64,000 nt of DNA from Thiomargarita sp. (GCA_020718845.1 DYRG01000006.1:1-64000), one strand, 5' to 3'. Shown: positions 9,496 to 18,534, numbered from the stretch's first letter. Notes: generated from the sequence alone by a model not told the origin. Made by a program: numbers and translations.

Positions 9496-10764
9496 ATGAA
9501 TAAAATCAGTATTATGGGCGGTCACGTCCTCGATTCAGCGCAACATATTGATAAGATTAGTGATTTACACATTGCGGACGGGCGAATTTTAAGCATTGGT
9601 GCGCCGCCCGCTAATTTTCAAGCCGATCAAGTCATTGATGCAAAAGATAAAATTGTTTGTGCGGGATTGGTCGATTTGGCGGTTCGATTGCGCGAACCAG
9701 GTCAGGAACATAAAGCCACGATTGCCAGCGAAACCCTTGCCGCTGCTTGCAATGGCATCACGAGCTTGTGTTGTCCGCCGGATACTTCTCCAGTCGTTGA
9801 CACGCCAGCGGTGGCGGAATTGTTGCGTCAACGCGCTAAAAATGGCGGGCATTGTCGGATTTTTCCGCTCGCGGCTTTAACGCAAGGGCTTGAAGGAAAA
9901 CAACTTTCTGAAATGTCAGAATTAAAGCAAGTCGGTTGTATTGGGGTGAGCAATGCGCAAGTGCCGATTGCCAACACGCAAGTCCTTAAAAATGCTTATG
10001 AATATGCGGCGAATTGTGATTTGACGGTGTTTATTCAACCCACCGAACCGTATTTGGGACGCGGCGGATGTGCGCATGAAGGCGCGATTAGTTCGAGAAT
10101 GGGTTTGACGGGGATTCCCGAAGCTGCTGAAACCATTGCAATTTCTCGAGATTTGTTTTTGATCGAACAAACGGGCGTGCGGGCGCATTTTTGTCGTTTG
10201 TCGAGCGCGAGATCGGTTGATTTGATTCGAGAAGCACAGCATCGAGGCTTAAAAGTCACCGCCGATGTCGCCGCGCATCAATTATTCCTTACAGATCAAG
10301 ATATTATGAATTACAACAGCCAATGCCACGTTTATCCGCCGTTAAGAACCAAGAAAGATCGAGATGCGTTGAGAAAAGGGGTTTTAGAAGGTGTCATTAG
10401 CGCGATTTGTTCGGATCATCAACCTCACGAACATGAAGCAAAATTAAACCCGTTTGCAGAAACCTTGGCGGGTATTTCAACTTTAGATACGTTGCTCCCT
10501 TTAGCATTACGTTTAGAAATGCCACTTCCTAAAATAATTGATCGTTTAACATGGGGAGCTTCACAAGCGTTAGGCGTGAAAATAGGGACGTTGCGAGCGG
10601 GTAAGAAAGCAGACATTTGCATTATTGATCCGAACAAAAAATGGACATTAACGCCCCAAACGATGTTTGCAAAATGTTTGAACACACCCTTCATGAATTG
10701 GGAATTTCAAGGACGAGCTGTTTGCACTATTGTTGGCGGTCAAGTTGTTTTCTCTGAGAAATAA
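9496..10764 (+). CDS. pyrC': Dihydroorotase-like non-catalytic subunit of aspartate transcarbamoylase (PyrC')
   Basis: A 422-residue amidohydrolase-fold protein aligned by eye to type I dihydroorotase. The metal motif expected as DxHxHxREPG reads DLAVRLREPG, so both zinc histidines are missing. The usual FSDDG segment reads VSNAQ, and the PHHLLLTD segment reads AAHQLFLTD. SDHQPHEHEAKLNPFAETLAGISTL keeps the shape of the C-terminal substrate loop. In Pseudomonas an inactive PyrC' holds PyrB in an active dodecamer, and this protein should do the same. A separate active dihydroorotase is therefore expected elsewhere. Start: ATG 9496 is 5 nt after GGGAG (9486-9490); a TTG at 9484 is in frame but overlaps the ribosome site. 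The last third of the gene is more AT-rich than the first. Confidence 0.9.
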   Translation: MNKISIMGGHVLDSAQHIDKISDLHIADGRILSIGAPPANFQADQVIDAKDKIVCAGLVDLAVRLREPGQEHKATIASETLAAACNGITSLCCPPDTSPVVDTPAVAELLRQRAKNGGHCRIFPLAALTQGLEGKQLSEMSELKQVGCIGVSNAQVPIANTQVLKNAYEYAANCDLTVFIQPTEPYLGRGGCAHEGAISSRMGLTGIPEAAETIAISRDLFLIEQTGVRAHFCRLSSARSVDLIREAQHRGLKVTADVAAHQLFLTDQDIMNYNSQCHVYPPLRTKKDRDALRKGVLEGVISAICSDHQPHEHEAKLNPFAETLAGISTLDTLLPLALRLEMPLPKIIDRLTWGASQALGVKIGTLRAGKKADICIIDPNKKWTLTPQTMFAKCLNTPFMNWEFQGRAVCTIVGGQVVFSEK

Positions 10765-10792
10765 CTTTATTTAAAGAAAAAGTGAGAAACTT

Positions 10793-11767
10793 TTAATTTT
10801 CTAAGGCGTTAATGCGGCTTTTTAACTGTTGATATAAAGAGTTTCTTTCCCAGAAATAACCCGCAGCATACCCTTGAATAGCGGGATGTTCGGTAACAAG
10901 TGATAATCGTTTCTCTGCTAAACAACAATACTCTAGTTCAGCTTCAATTCCGATGTAATGACGATTGAGTTTCTTTGCAACCACAGAGGTTGTTCCAGAA
11001 CCTAAAAAGGGATCAAAAACGACCTCTTGTTCTTTTGAACTTGCTAAGATTAATTTTGCAATGAGTTTTTCAGGCTTTTGAGTGGGATGATCGGTGTTTT
11101 CTGGCATCGACCAAAAAGGAATAGAAATATCTGTCCATAAATTTGAAGGATAAGTAATCCGATTACCTTCATCAGAATGTTGCCAATCTTTAGGTCGTTG
11201 ATTTCTATCACGATAAGGTGCAAAAACTTTTCTTTTTATTTTTACTGCATCGATATTAAATGTGTAATCTTCAGAAACCGTGCAAAACCAAATATCTTCA
11301 GAGCAATTCTTCCAATTTGTATGAGCACCGCGACCTTTTTCTCTTTCCCATGTAATACGATTTCTTACTTTAAAATATTTTGTAATTGTTCGATGAACAG
11401 CAGAGGAAGATTGCCAATCACTACAAACATATACAGAAGCAGTTTTCTTTAATAAACGGATTAATTGACGTAACCATAAATCAAACCATATTTCATATTC
11501 ATCTAAGGTTTTTTTATTAAACAAATGTCCATTAAATGATTTGGTTAAATTATAAGGCGGATCAATGATCATCAAATCAACGCATTCATTTGGTAGATAT
11601 TTAAGTGCTTCAAATATGTCTTGATAGATGGTTTTATTAAGCAATTGTTCTATTTGAGTAGGTTCTTGTAAAACAAGGAGTTTTTGAGCATATAATTCAC
11701 GTTCTTCTGGATTTAAAACGATAGTATGATTTCTGGGTGCTTTAATTTTTTCTATCGTTTTTGCCAT
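10793..11767 (-). CDS. Site-specific DNA methyltransferase, beta class (DPPY)
   Basis: A 324-residue amino-methyltransferase with the catalytic DPPY at residues 69-72 preceding the AdoMet-binding DPFLGSGTT at 252-260, the order of the beta class that methylates adenine N6 or cytosine N4. SDWQSSSAV and HPTQKPEKL are further class landmarks. The target sequence cannot be read from the protein. No restriction endonuclease gene is next to it, so it looks like an orphan methylase or one with a distant partner. Its ATG overlaps the end of the DUF484 gene by 16 nt, so the two are probably cotranscribed. In many gammaproteobacteria xerC occupies this slot after dapF and DUF484. It converges with pyrC' across only 28 nt. 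Confidence 0.93.
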   Translation of the reverse strand: MAKTIEKIKAPRNHTIVLNPEERELYAQKLLVLQEPTQIEQLLNKTIYQDIFEALKYLPNECVDLMIIDPPYNLTKSFNGHLFNKKTLDEYEIWFDLWLRQLIRLLKKTASVYVCSDWQSSSAVHRTITKYFKVRNRITWEREKGRGAHTNWKNCSEDIWFCTVSEDYTFNIDAVKIKRKVFAPYRDRNQRPKDWQHSDEGNRITYPSNLWTDISIPFWSMPENTDHPTQKPEKLIAKLILASSKEQEVVFDPFLGSGTTSVVAKKLNRHYIGIEAELEYCCLAEKRLSLVTEHPAIQGYAAGYFWERNSLYQQLKSRINALEN

Positions 11768-12462
11768 ACTGCTAAAATCCGACTAATTTGATCGCCTAAA
11801 TACACCAACAAATCGGTGCTCATTCCATTAAAAAAGCGTGCAACATCCATACTTCCCATCGCTAAAATGCCGTGCGGTTCGGGCAAACCTAAAGGAATTA
11901 AAACCGCTGATCCAATTTGATCATCAGGAAACAAATAATTGGCTTGCGCATTGGAAAGCCGACCACACATTGGATGATTCGATTCTAAAACTCGCTCGAA
12001 TAATGAGAAAACTTGCGCATCATAATCCTCAAATTCAACCCGATGAGAAAACCGATCAATTCCACTAAATAAACGCACCGTTACTGCATCAGTGTGAAAA
12101 TTTTTCGCCATTTGTTCATATAAAGAATCAAAAAAATCATCAATATTATCAGTGCTTAACAACGCATTAACCGTGCGTTGAATTTGTTGCAAAAGGATTT
12201 CATTTCGTTTCGCGGCGGTAATTAAATTCTCTAATTGGCGTTGTAATTGTTGGTTTTCGTCGCGCATTACCGAAAGTTGGCGTTCAATCAGAGAAACCGC
12301 ATTTCCACTATGATGAGGAATCCGCACTTTTGTTAGCAGTGATTCATTGCGCATAAAAAACTCGGGATGACGACGCAAATATTCGGCAACGGTTTGTTCT
12401 GAAAGTCCTTGAATTCTATAGTCTAATTCATCCACTGAGGGATTTCTAATTGAACTAATCAT
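11752..12462 (-). CDS. DUF484 (YigA-like, GAF-fold) protein
   Basis: A 236-residue soluble protein with N-terminal helices (VAEYLRRHPEFFMRNESLLTKVRIPH), a coiled-coil segment (about residues 60-105) and a GAF-like C-terminal part ending in SMDVARFFNGMSTDLLVYLGDQISRIL. These match DUF484, whose biochemical role is not established. It lies 18 nt after dapF, as in the conserved dapF-DUF484-xerC order; xerC is replaced here by a methyltransferase gene. Confidence 0.9.
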   Translation of the reverse strand: MISSIRNPSVDELDYRIQGLSEQTVAEYLRRHPEFFMRNESLLTKVRIPHHSGNAVSLIERQLSVMRDENQQLQRQLENLITAAKRNEILLQQIQRTVNALLSTDNIDDFFDSLYEQMAKNFHTDAVTVRLFSGIDRFSHRVEFEDYDAQVFSLFERVLESNHPMCGRLSNAQANYLFPDDQIGSAVLIPLGLPEPHGILAMGSMDVARFFNGMSTDLLVYLGDQISRILAVWQKR

Positions 12463-12480
12463 AACTATTTCAACCTCGTT

Positions 12481-13314
12481 TTAAATATCTAAGAAACCTT
12501 CAAATACTCGATTGGCTGATCCGATCATCCATACGGGCGCATCTGGTTGATTTTTCCAGAGAATTTTTAAATCACCGCCGCGCAAACTCACGGTCACTTC
12601 TTCACCCAGCAAACCCCACGCATGACCAATCACTGCCGCCGCGCAAGCTCCTGTTCCGCAAGCTAAAGTTTCGCCCGACCCGCGTTCGAACACTCTCAGA
12701 CGAATATGATGAAAATCAACCACTTCCATAAATCCAACATTCACTCGATTGGGAAAACGCGGATGGCTTTCGAGAATTTTTCCAAATAAATCAACGGGGG
12801 CGCGATCAACTGATTCAACCCTTGTTACCGCATGGGGATTGCCCATCGACACCGCTCCAATAATCAAATCTTCTTCACAAACGTCGATTTTGTAATGCGT
12901 ATTTTGAGCGGGCGCGAGAAACGGAATTTCTTCTAATTTGAAACGCGGCGCACCCATATTGACGCGAATTTCTCCATTATTTTCAACGTATAAGCGAATA
13001 ATCCCTGATTTCGTAGAAACCACTAATTCGGATTTATTGCTCAAATTTTCATCAAGCACGAAACGTGCAAAACATCGCGCACCGTTTCCGCATTGTTCGA
13101 CTTCGCTGCCGTCGGCGTTAAAAATTCGATAATTAAAATCTACTTTAGAATCAAAGGATTGTTCGACAATTAAAATTTGATCACACCCCACCCCAAAACG
13201 TCGATCCGCGATGGCTTTCATATTTATTTTAGATAAATCAATCGATTGGCGAATCGTGTCGAAAACCACAAAATCATTGCCTAACCCGTGCATTTTCACA
13301 AAGCGACATTTCAT
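12481..13314 (-). CDS. dapF: Diaminopimelate epimerase
   Basis: Interconverts LL- and meso-diaminopimelate for lysine and peptidoglycan. The two catalytic cysteines are visible in NADGSEVEQCGNGARC and GSGETLACGTGACAA, and the N-terminus MKCRFVKMHGLGNDFVVFD is typical. At 277 residues it matches the family. ATG 13314 is preferred over an in-frame TTG at 13338 because AGGACA (13324-13329) is spaced 9 nt from it and family members begin at this methionine. Other lysine-pathway genes, dapD and dapC, are 25 kb away. Confidence 0.97.
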   Translation of the reverse strand: MKCRFVKMHGLGNDFVVFDTIRQSIDLSKINMKAIADRRFGVGCDQILIVEQSFDSKVDFNYRIFNADGSEVEQCGNGARCFARFVLDENLSNKSELVVSTKSGIIRLYVENNGEIRVNMGAPRFKLEEIPFLAPAQNTHYKIDVCEEDLIIGAVSMGNPHAVTRVESVDRAPVDLFGKILESHPRFPNRVNVGFMEVVDFHHIRLRVFERGSGETLACGTGACAAAVIGHAWGLLGEEVTVSLRGGDLKILWKNQPDAPVWMIGSANRVFEGFLDI

Positions 13315-13464
13315 CGTGCGATATGTCCTGTTTTTCAAAATTAGGTGATTATATAATAAGTTACGCGCTTTTTGTAAAAACTTTCTTAAGAGTGCAAAAT
13401 GCCACGTTTTTGGTTATGCGCCAAGTGTGCGATAATTATAGGTTTTTAATTTGAGGACGAAACG

Positions 13465-14238
13465 GTGTTTTCACCCGAACAATTAGTTAATTGGTTGATC
13501 ACTTGGCAAACCGCGTGGATTTTGCCATTAGAAATATTGATTTGTTATGGTTCAATTGTGCTTTTAAATCGTTATTTTGGCTCGGCGGGTTTGTACGCTT
13601 ATATTTCGGTTGCCATTGTGGGAGCAAATATTCAGGTTTTAAAAGCGGTGCAATTTCCTTTTTATCCTGAGCCTGTCGCATTAGGAACGGTTTTATTTGC
13701 GTCGAGCTATTTAGCCACTGATGTGCTTTCTGAAATGTATGGATTGAAAGCGGGCAGAAAAGGAATTTGGATCGGGTTTGTGAGCTTTTTATTCTTTTCA
13801 ATCATGATGATATTAACGCTTGGATATTCGCCTTTAACGCCCGAACAAGCCGGAGAAGCAATGGCGTGGAACTTACCTTATCAAGAGCATATGAAAGCGT
13901 TATTTGTTCCTCAAATGGGTTTCTTTGTTGCGAGTATGTGTGCATATTTAATTAGCCAACACAGTGACGTATTTCTGTATGGGATTTTCTGGCGGTGGTT
14001 TCCTCAACATTTATGGGTAAGAAATAATGGTTCAACGTTGATTTCTGCGTTCATTGATAATACAGTTTTTTCGATTCTCGCGTGGATTGTATTAGCGGAT
14101 AATCCTTTACCTTTTGCAACAGTATTTTTCACTTATATTTTAGGGACTTACTGGATGCGCGTGGTTATTTCTGCCTTAGATACGCCGTTCATTTATTTAG
14201 CGCGTCATTTCAAACATCAAGAACCCGTCACTATTTAA
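13465..14238 (+). CDS. yhhQ: Queuosine precursor transporter, VUT/YhhQ family
   Basis: A 257-residue inner-membrane protein with about six hydrophobic segments. The family landmarks DVLSEMYGLKAGRKG and RNNGSTLISAFIDNTVF are both present. YhhQ imports 7-cyano- or 7-aminomethyl-7-deazaguanine for tRNA queuosine modification. The start is GTG 13465 with GAGGA at 13453-13457. It stands alone, divergent from dapF, and is followed 12 nt after its stop by a MITE-like repeat that may serve as its transcript end. Confidence 0.9.
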   Translation: MFSPEQLVNWLITWQTAWILPLEILICYGSIVLLNRYFGSAGLYAYISVAIVGANIQVLKAVQFPFYPEPVALGTVLFASSYLATDVLSEMYGLKAGRKGIWIGFVSFLFFSIMMILTLGYSPLTPEQAGEAMAWNLPYQEHMKALFVPQMGFFVASMCAYLISQHSDVFLYGIFWRWFPQHLWVRNNGSTLISAFIDNTVFSILAWIVLADNPLPFATVFFTYILGTYWMRVVISALDTPFIYLARHFKHQEPVTI

Positions 14239-14250
14239 CCTAAGTTCGGG

Positions 14251-14332
14251 GGTAGTGATCAAAATTAAATCTATAATTTACTGAAAATAAACACAAAATA
14301 TGTAAAATTATCTCTTGCTTTTGATCACTACC
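14251..14332. repeat. MITE-like palindrome-ended repeat, copy A
   Basis: An 82 bp element bounded by perfect 14 bp inverted repeats: GGTAGTGATCAAAA at 14251-14264 and its complement at 14319-14332. Its interior (about 14265-14320) closely matches copy B at 22218-22310; copy C at 25300-25393 shares the ends. Relative to B it lacks a short block after the left end. It contains no gene. Confidence 0.9.
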
Positions 14333-14348
14333 AAATAAAGAATGATGG

Positions 14349-14480
14349 TTATAATTTTAAAGAACACTCACGGGTTTTATGATGTTTAACCTGTTGTTCT
14401 AAAAGCATTTTTTGATATGCTGACATAAAATGTTGGTAAAAATCATCGACGTGACAAAACAGTTCTACAAGGTTTATCAT
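14349..14480 (-). pseudogene. Remnant of an IS982-like transposase N-terminus
   Basis: A 43-codon frame begins MINLVELFCHVDDFYQHF and continues with QKMLLEQQVKHHKTRECSLKL before a stop. The ELFCxVDDFxxxF opening followed by a basic stretch and S-L resembles the first 45 residues of IS982-family transposases, after which SEIMTI would be expected; everything beyond is missing. The MITE-like copy A begins 16 bp beyond its stop. The 149 bp between this remnant and the next gene (14481-14629) hold no gene; CCCGAACTCAGG near 14577-14590 could be part of an insertion-sequence end, but this is a guess. Confidence 0.6.
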
Positions 14481-14629
14481 CTACAAAGAATCTCCAAATT
14501 AAGTGGTTGTAATAAAGTCGCAAACGCTATTATCAACAATTTTTTCTGGAAATTCAATACTTTATCTACTTCCTTATCCCGAACTCAGGCTAATTTAGCA
14601 AACGCTAATGTACGATTCGAATCAAGATT

Positions 14630-16573
14630 ATGAGCCAGCCAATCCAACCCAAAGCCAAAGCCTTTACGCAAGGTTTGCAGTTTTTTAACCAAAAAAATTA
14701 CCCTCAAGCCGCCGTGTGGTTGCGTCAAGCCGCTGCGCAAGGTCACGCCAAAGCCCAACATTTGCTTGCGGCGATGTATCATCACGGCAAAGGGGTCGCC
14801 CAAGATTGGCAACGCGCCGTGCATTGGTATCGATCTGCCGCGACTCAAGGCGAAGTCAAAGCCCAATTCACGCTCGCCTCATTATATTTGCAAGGCACTG
14901 GTTTAACTCAAGATTTTTCGCAAGCCGCCCAATGGTTGAATCGAGCCGCACAACAACAACATCCCGATGCGATCTTTCAATTGGCGAATTTGTACGCGCA
15001 AGGCAAAGGGGTCGCGCAAGATTTCACCCAAGCCGCCCGCTGGTTTCGTCAAGCCGCAGAATTGAATCACGCCAAAGCCCAGCACAGTTTGGCGACGTTG
15101 TACACGCAAGGGCGCGGCGTTCCCAAAGATTTGCAACAAGCCGAATATTGGTACGGTCGAGCGGCAGAAACATTGCCAGAATCTCAAAAGAATCTCGACA
15201 GCGTCCGTTCGATGCAGCTTCAAGCAAAACCTCAAGTCATTCAATCACTTCAATGGCATCGCCAATTAGCCGAACAACAAATCGCCGAAGCCCAAAAAGC
15301 CTTAAATGCGCGTTTTATGCACTATTATTTGGGGATATTGCACGAAAAAGGGCAAGGCGTTCCCGCCGATCAAAATCAAGCCCGCGCTTGGTACGAAAAA
15401 GCCGCTGAAATCGCACAACCTAATGATTTTCAAAGAGATTTACCCAATGATATGCTGTGGGTTTTGCAACAATATAATCGAGCAGATTTACCCGCACAAA
15501 CCACCGCATTATTGCCCAATTTAAATAATCAAGAAACGCCTAAACGCTTGTTACATATCATGGAATTGCATCGACAAGCCTCCGAACAAAAAGATGCCGA
15601 AGCCCAATTCAAACTCGCGGTGATTTGTCAAAAAGGTGAAGAAGTTCCTCAAGATTTATTGCAAGCGATTGATTTATATAAACAATCAGCCAAACAAGGT
15701 CACGTTCAAGCACAATTCAATTTGGGCGTAATTTATGAGCAAGGTCAAGGAGTTACGAAGGATTTGAAACAAGCCGTGCGTTGGTATCGACTCGCCGCCG
15801 AACAAGGGCATTCCGATGCGCAATTCAATCTTGGTGTGATGTACGAACAAGGGCACGGCGTGGGGCATGATATTACGCAGGCTTTGTACTGGTTTCGTCG
15901 AGCCGCTGAACAAGGCGACACGGGCGCACAATTCAATTTGGCGGTGATTTACGAAACGGGCACGGAAGGCATCAAAAATCTCGCGCAAGCCCTTCATTGG
16001 TATGAAAAAGCCGCTCAACAAGGCAATTTGGACGCACAGTTTAATTTGGCGATGCTCTACGAAGAAGGCGCGGTGGTTGCTCAAGATTTAAGTCAATCGG
16101 TGTATTGGTATCGCAAAGCCGCCGATCAAAATCACGCCGATGCGCAATTTAATTTAGCGGTGTTATATGAAATGGGACAAGGCGTTCCTCGAAACTTGCA
16201 ACAGGCTTTGCATTGGTATCAATTAGCCGCTCAACAAAACCATATTGATGGTTGTTTCAATGTTGCTCGTTTATATGAAACAGGGGTTTCTGGAAAGAAA
16301 GATTTGCTCCAATCAGCCCAATGGTATCGTAAAGCCGCCGACATGGGTCAATCCGATGCACAATTACGTTTAGGTTATTTGTATAGAAACGGCTTAGGTG
16401 TTCCTCAAGATTTTGTTTGCGCCTACCAATGGTATTCTTTAGCCGCGATGCAAGGTCAAACTGATGCCATTGTTGCTCGAGATTCTTTATTATCAATCGC
16501 AGCCCCACAACAAATCGCCGAAGCCCAACGTTTAGCCCGCGACTGGTTCGATAAATTCTCAAAAACGCATTAA
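14630..16573 (+). CDS. Sel1-like repeat (SLR) protein
   Basis: A 647-residue protein made of about 13 Sel1 repeats of 36 residues. Each follows the pattern AQFNLGVxYExGxGVxxDxxQAxxWYRxAAxQG; eight consecutive ones occupy roughly residues 320-625. An irregular linker at about 185-240 and 265-310 separates two blocks. Sel1 repeats form superhelical protein-binding scaffolds. No signal peptide, membrane segment or catalytic domain is visible, so it is probably a cytosolic scaffold with unknown partners. The 5' third is clearly richer in G+C than its flanks. A 230-codon Arg/Ser-rich frame lies in another phase within it and is a composition artefact. Confidence 0.92.
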   Translation: MSQPIQPKAKAFTQGLQFFNQKNYPQAAVWLRQAAAQGHAKAQHLLAAMYHHGKGVAQDWQRAVHWYRSAATQGEVKAQFTLASLYLQGTGLTQDFSQAAQWLNRAAQQQHPDAIFQLANLYAQGKGVAQDFTQAARWFRQAAELNHAKAQHSLATLYTQGRGVPKDLQQAEYWYGRAAETLPESQKNLDSVRSMQLQAKPQVIQSLQWHRQLAEQQIAEAQKALNARFMHYYLGILHEKGQGVPADQNQARAWYEKAAEIAQPNDFQRDLPNDMLWVLQQYNRADLPAQTTALLPNLNNQETPKRLLHIMELHRQASEQKDAEAQFKLAVICQKGEEVPQDLLQAIDLYKQSAKQGHVQAQFNLGVIYEQGQGVTKDLKQAVRWYRLAAEQGHSDAQFNLGVMYEQGHGVGHDITQALYWFRRAAEQGDTGAQFNLAVIYETGTEGIKNLAQALHWYEKAAQQGNLDAQFNLAMLYEEGAVVAQDLSQSVYWYRKAADQNHADAQFNLAVLYEMGQGVPRNLQQALHWYQLAAQQNHIDGCFNVARLYETGVSGKKDLLQSAQWYRKAADMGQSDAQLRLGYLYRNGLGVPQDFVCAYQWYSLAAMQGQTDAIVARDSLLSIAAPQQIAEAQRLARDWFDKFSKTH

Positions 16574-16634
16574 TTAGTTTGTTATACAATAAACCACAAA
16601 ACATTTTGTTTTTATTTTTTAGGATTGAATTGTT

Positions 16635-17780
16635 ATGTTAAACTCATTGATTATTAAGAACTTTAGAGCATTAGAAAACTTTGAAGTGAAGAAACTCGGA
16701 CGAGTCAACCTAATAGTTGGCAAAAACAACTCAGGTAAAAGTACGATCCTCGAGGCGTTAAGAATTTATGCTGGTGCAGGTAATCGATCATTGTTGCGCA
16801 AAATTGCTAAAAACCGTGATGAGAAATCCGATTGGCATAGCAATGAACAACCAAATAAGTCTAATTTGTCATTTCCATTTGAGAATTTTTTTACTGGAAG
16901 ACAATTTCCTAATGAAGATAATAAAGGGATTCTAATTGGAGAAAGTCTAACAAGCCCACAGTGTTTAGAAATTCAACCTATATTCACTATAAGACAAGAG
17001 AAAATTGAAGATGGAAGGATTATAACAAGTGAGGAAATCATTGATTCTATTGCGAAAGCTAAGAGTTCAAACGCTGTTATTAAATATGCTTTAAAAATAT
17101 CACAAAACACAAAAAGTTTTCGGATTAAACTTTTCGAAGAAGATGAAGCCGAGTCGCGTTTTTTATATAGCGCAACGCCTCTGACGGATATTCCTTATAG
17201 ATTTATTTCTACTCGATTTGTTTCAATGGATAACCTTGCTCAAGAATGGGATAATATTGTCTTTACTGAACATGAAAAAATTGTTCATGATGCTTTAAAA
17301 ATTATTCTCCCTGATTTTGAAAATCTAGTGTTTGTTGAAAAAGAATATCGTGAAAGTGATTCTTCTCTCAGAACTGCAAAAATAAAACTGTCTAATCTTC
17401 CACGTCCTATATCCCTAAAGAGTCTTGGAGACGGTATGTTGAAAATATTACAATTGGTGTTAAAAATCTTTCCAACTAAAGGTGGATTTTTACTGATTGA
17501 TGAATTTGAAAATGGATTGCATTACAGTGTACAAGAAAAAGTTTGGGCATTATTATTTGAAATGGCAGAAAAATTAGATATTCAAGTTTTTGCCACGACG
17601 CATAGTTGGGATTGTATAGAAAGTTTCACTAAAGTTGCCTCTGCGAATGAAAAAACACAAGGTATTTTATTTCGCATGGGTAAAAGTGCAAAGAAAGATA
17701 ATTATGGTCAAACCATTGCTACTATTTTTGATAGAGAAGCACTTTATGATTTAACTCAAGCAGATGTTGAGGTGCGCTAA
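16635..17780 (+). CDS. OLD-like AAA/ABC-type ATPase
   Basis: A 381-residue ATPase. Walker A GKNNSGKST is at residues 29-37 after the typical opening LNSLIIKNFRALENFEV. A signature-like SLGDGMLKIL, Walker B FLLIDEFENGLH and a TTHSWD H-loop follow. This is the OLD/RecF-like (AAA_15/AAA_21) type. Its stop overlaps the next start by one base (TAATG), so it is translationally coupled to the DUF3226 protein. In fused OLD nucleases the ATPase is joined to a TOPRIM nuclease; here the two halves are separate genes, as in PARIS (AriA/AriB). A defence function is inference. AGGA at 16621-16624 is the ribosome site. Confidence 0.9.
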   Translation: MLNSLIIKNFRALENFEVKKLGRVNLIVGKNNSGKSTILEALRIYAGAGNRSLLRKIAKNRDEKSDWHSNEQPNKSNLSFPFENFFTGRQFPNEDNKGILIGESLTSPQCLEIQPIFTIRQEKIEDGRIITSEEIIDSIAKAKSSNAVIKYALKISQNTKSFRIKLFEEDEAESRFLYSATPLTDIPYRFISTRFVSMDNLAQEWDNIVFTEHEKIVHDALKIILPDFENLVFVEKEYRESDSSLRTAKIKLSNLPRPISLKSLGDGMLKILQLVLKIFPTKGGFLLIDEFENGLHYSVQEKVWALLFEMAEKLDIQVFATTHSWDCIESFTKVASANEKTQGILFRMGKSAKKDNYGQTIATIFDREALYDLTQADVEVR

Positions 17781-18445
17781 TGGAATCTTTGCTTCTAGTT
17801 GAGGGTGAATCGGATAGAGGTTTCTTTGAACAATTATGCAAACAATTGCAAATCGATGCTAAAGTTCAAGTTGCGCCACCAAAAGATATTGGTGGAAATA
17901 GAAACACTAAACAAGGTGTATTTAATCGGTTAGAACATTTATTAGGTGACTTAGTTGATTCTGAAGCAGAATTGAAAAAATTAGCTGTTATTGTTGATGC
18001 TGATTATCCTTCAATTAGTCCCCCTGACGGTTATCAAAACACTGTTAAAAAAATAGAACAATTTGTTAATCCATTTGGGTTTTCTTTAATAAATCAAGAA
18101 AATAATAATGGTTTAATTTTTCAAAATGACTCTAGTGATATTTCAGATTTTGGTTTATGGGTAATGCCTAATAATTGTGATGATGGAATGTTAGAGGATT
18201 TTATTAAACGTTGTATTAATTCAAACGAGCAACCACTTTTTAATCACGCTCAAACAACAGTTTCACAATTACCTTCCCCTAAATTTAAAGCCCATCATTG
18301 TTCTAAAGCAGAAATTGCAACTTGGTTGGCATGGCAAAAAGTACCCAGTCATGGACTTTATGTTTCAATCACAGATTCCTTATTAGATGAAAATAACCCA
18401 TTATTTGAAAAATTAAAAAATTGGTTAGTTCATGTTTTTAAGTAA
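17780..18445 (+). CDS. DUF3226 / TOPRIM-like partner of the OLD-like ATPase
   Basis: A 221-residue protein beginning MESLLLVEGESDRGFF, with Glu8 in LLVEGESD, and later VIVDADYPSI with the DxD pair Asp73 and Asp75. This glutamate plus DxD layout is that of TOPRIM nuclease or primase folds, and the whole resembles DUF3226 proteins. A basic region and SKAEIATWLAWQ near the C-terminus are typical of that family. It starts within the stop of the ATPase. The pair would by analogy sense a trigger through the ATPase and act on nucleic acid through this subunit. Activity has not been shown for this family to my knowledge. Confidence 0.82.
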   Translation: MESLLLVEGESDRGFFEQLCKQLQIDAKVQVAPPKDIGGNRNTKQGVFNRLEHLLGDLVDSEAELKKLAVIVDADYPSISPPDGYQNTVKKIEQFVNPFGFSLINQENNNGLIFQNDSSDISDFGLWVMPNNCDDGMLEDFIKRCINSNEQPLFNHAQTTVSQLPSPKFKAHHCSKAEIATWLAWQKVPSHGLYVSITDSLLDENNPLFEKLKNWLVHVFK

Positions 18446-18462
18446 GCTCGTAAGCGAGGTAG

Positions 18463-18499
18463 GGTGCGTTAGGCACATCTTTTTGTGCCGTAACGCACC
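18463..18499. repeat. Palindromic hairpin sequence
   Basis: GGTGCGTTAGGCACA (18463-18477) pairs with 18484-18499 with a one-base bulge and a 6 nt loop. It lies 18 nt after the DUF3226 stop and may end that transcript, although no T-run follows. It looks like a REP-type palindrome. Confidence 0.8.
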
Positions 18500-18516
18500 A
18501 ATAAATCTATTTTTGA

Positions 18517-18534
18517 TGCAATTGCATTGCACCT
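18517..18534. repeat. 18 bp repeat identical to one at 46733
   Basis: TGCAATTGCATTGCACCT at 18517-18534 recurs exactly at 46733-46750. Both copies stand a short distance before a gene start in the same orientation. The core is self-complementary. Confidence 0.85.

Noticed and set aside
13339-13464. preQ1-type riboswitch upstream of the queuosine-precursor transporter
   Set aside because: No preQ1 consensus core could be found in the 126 bp gap.
14716-15408. 230-codon Arg/Ser-rich frame
   Set aside because: It lies in another phase of the G+C-rich part of the Sel1 gene, where repeated codons suppress stops.
16596-16609. Possible terminator after the Sel1 gene
   Set aside because: ACAAAA/TTTTGT is only a 6 bp A-T-rich stem; too weak to call despite the T-rich tail.
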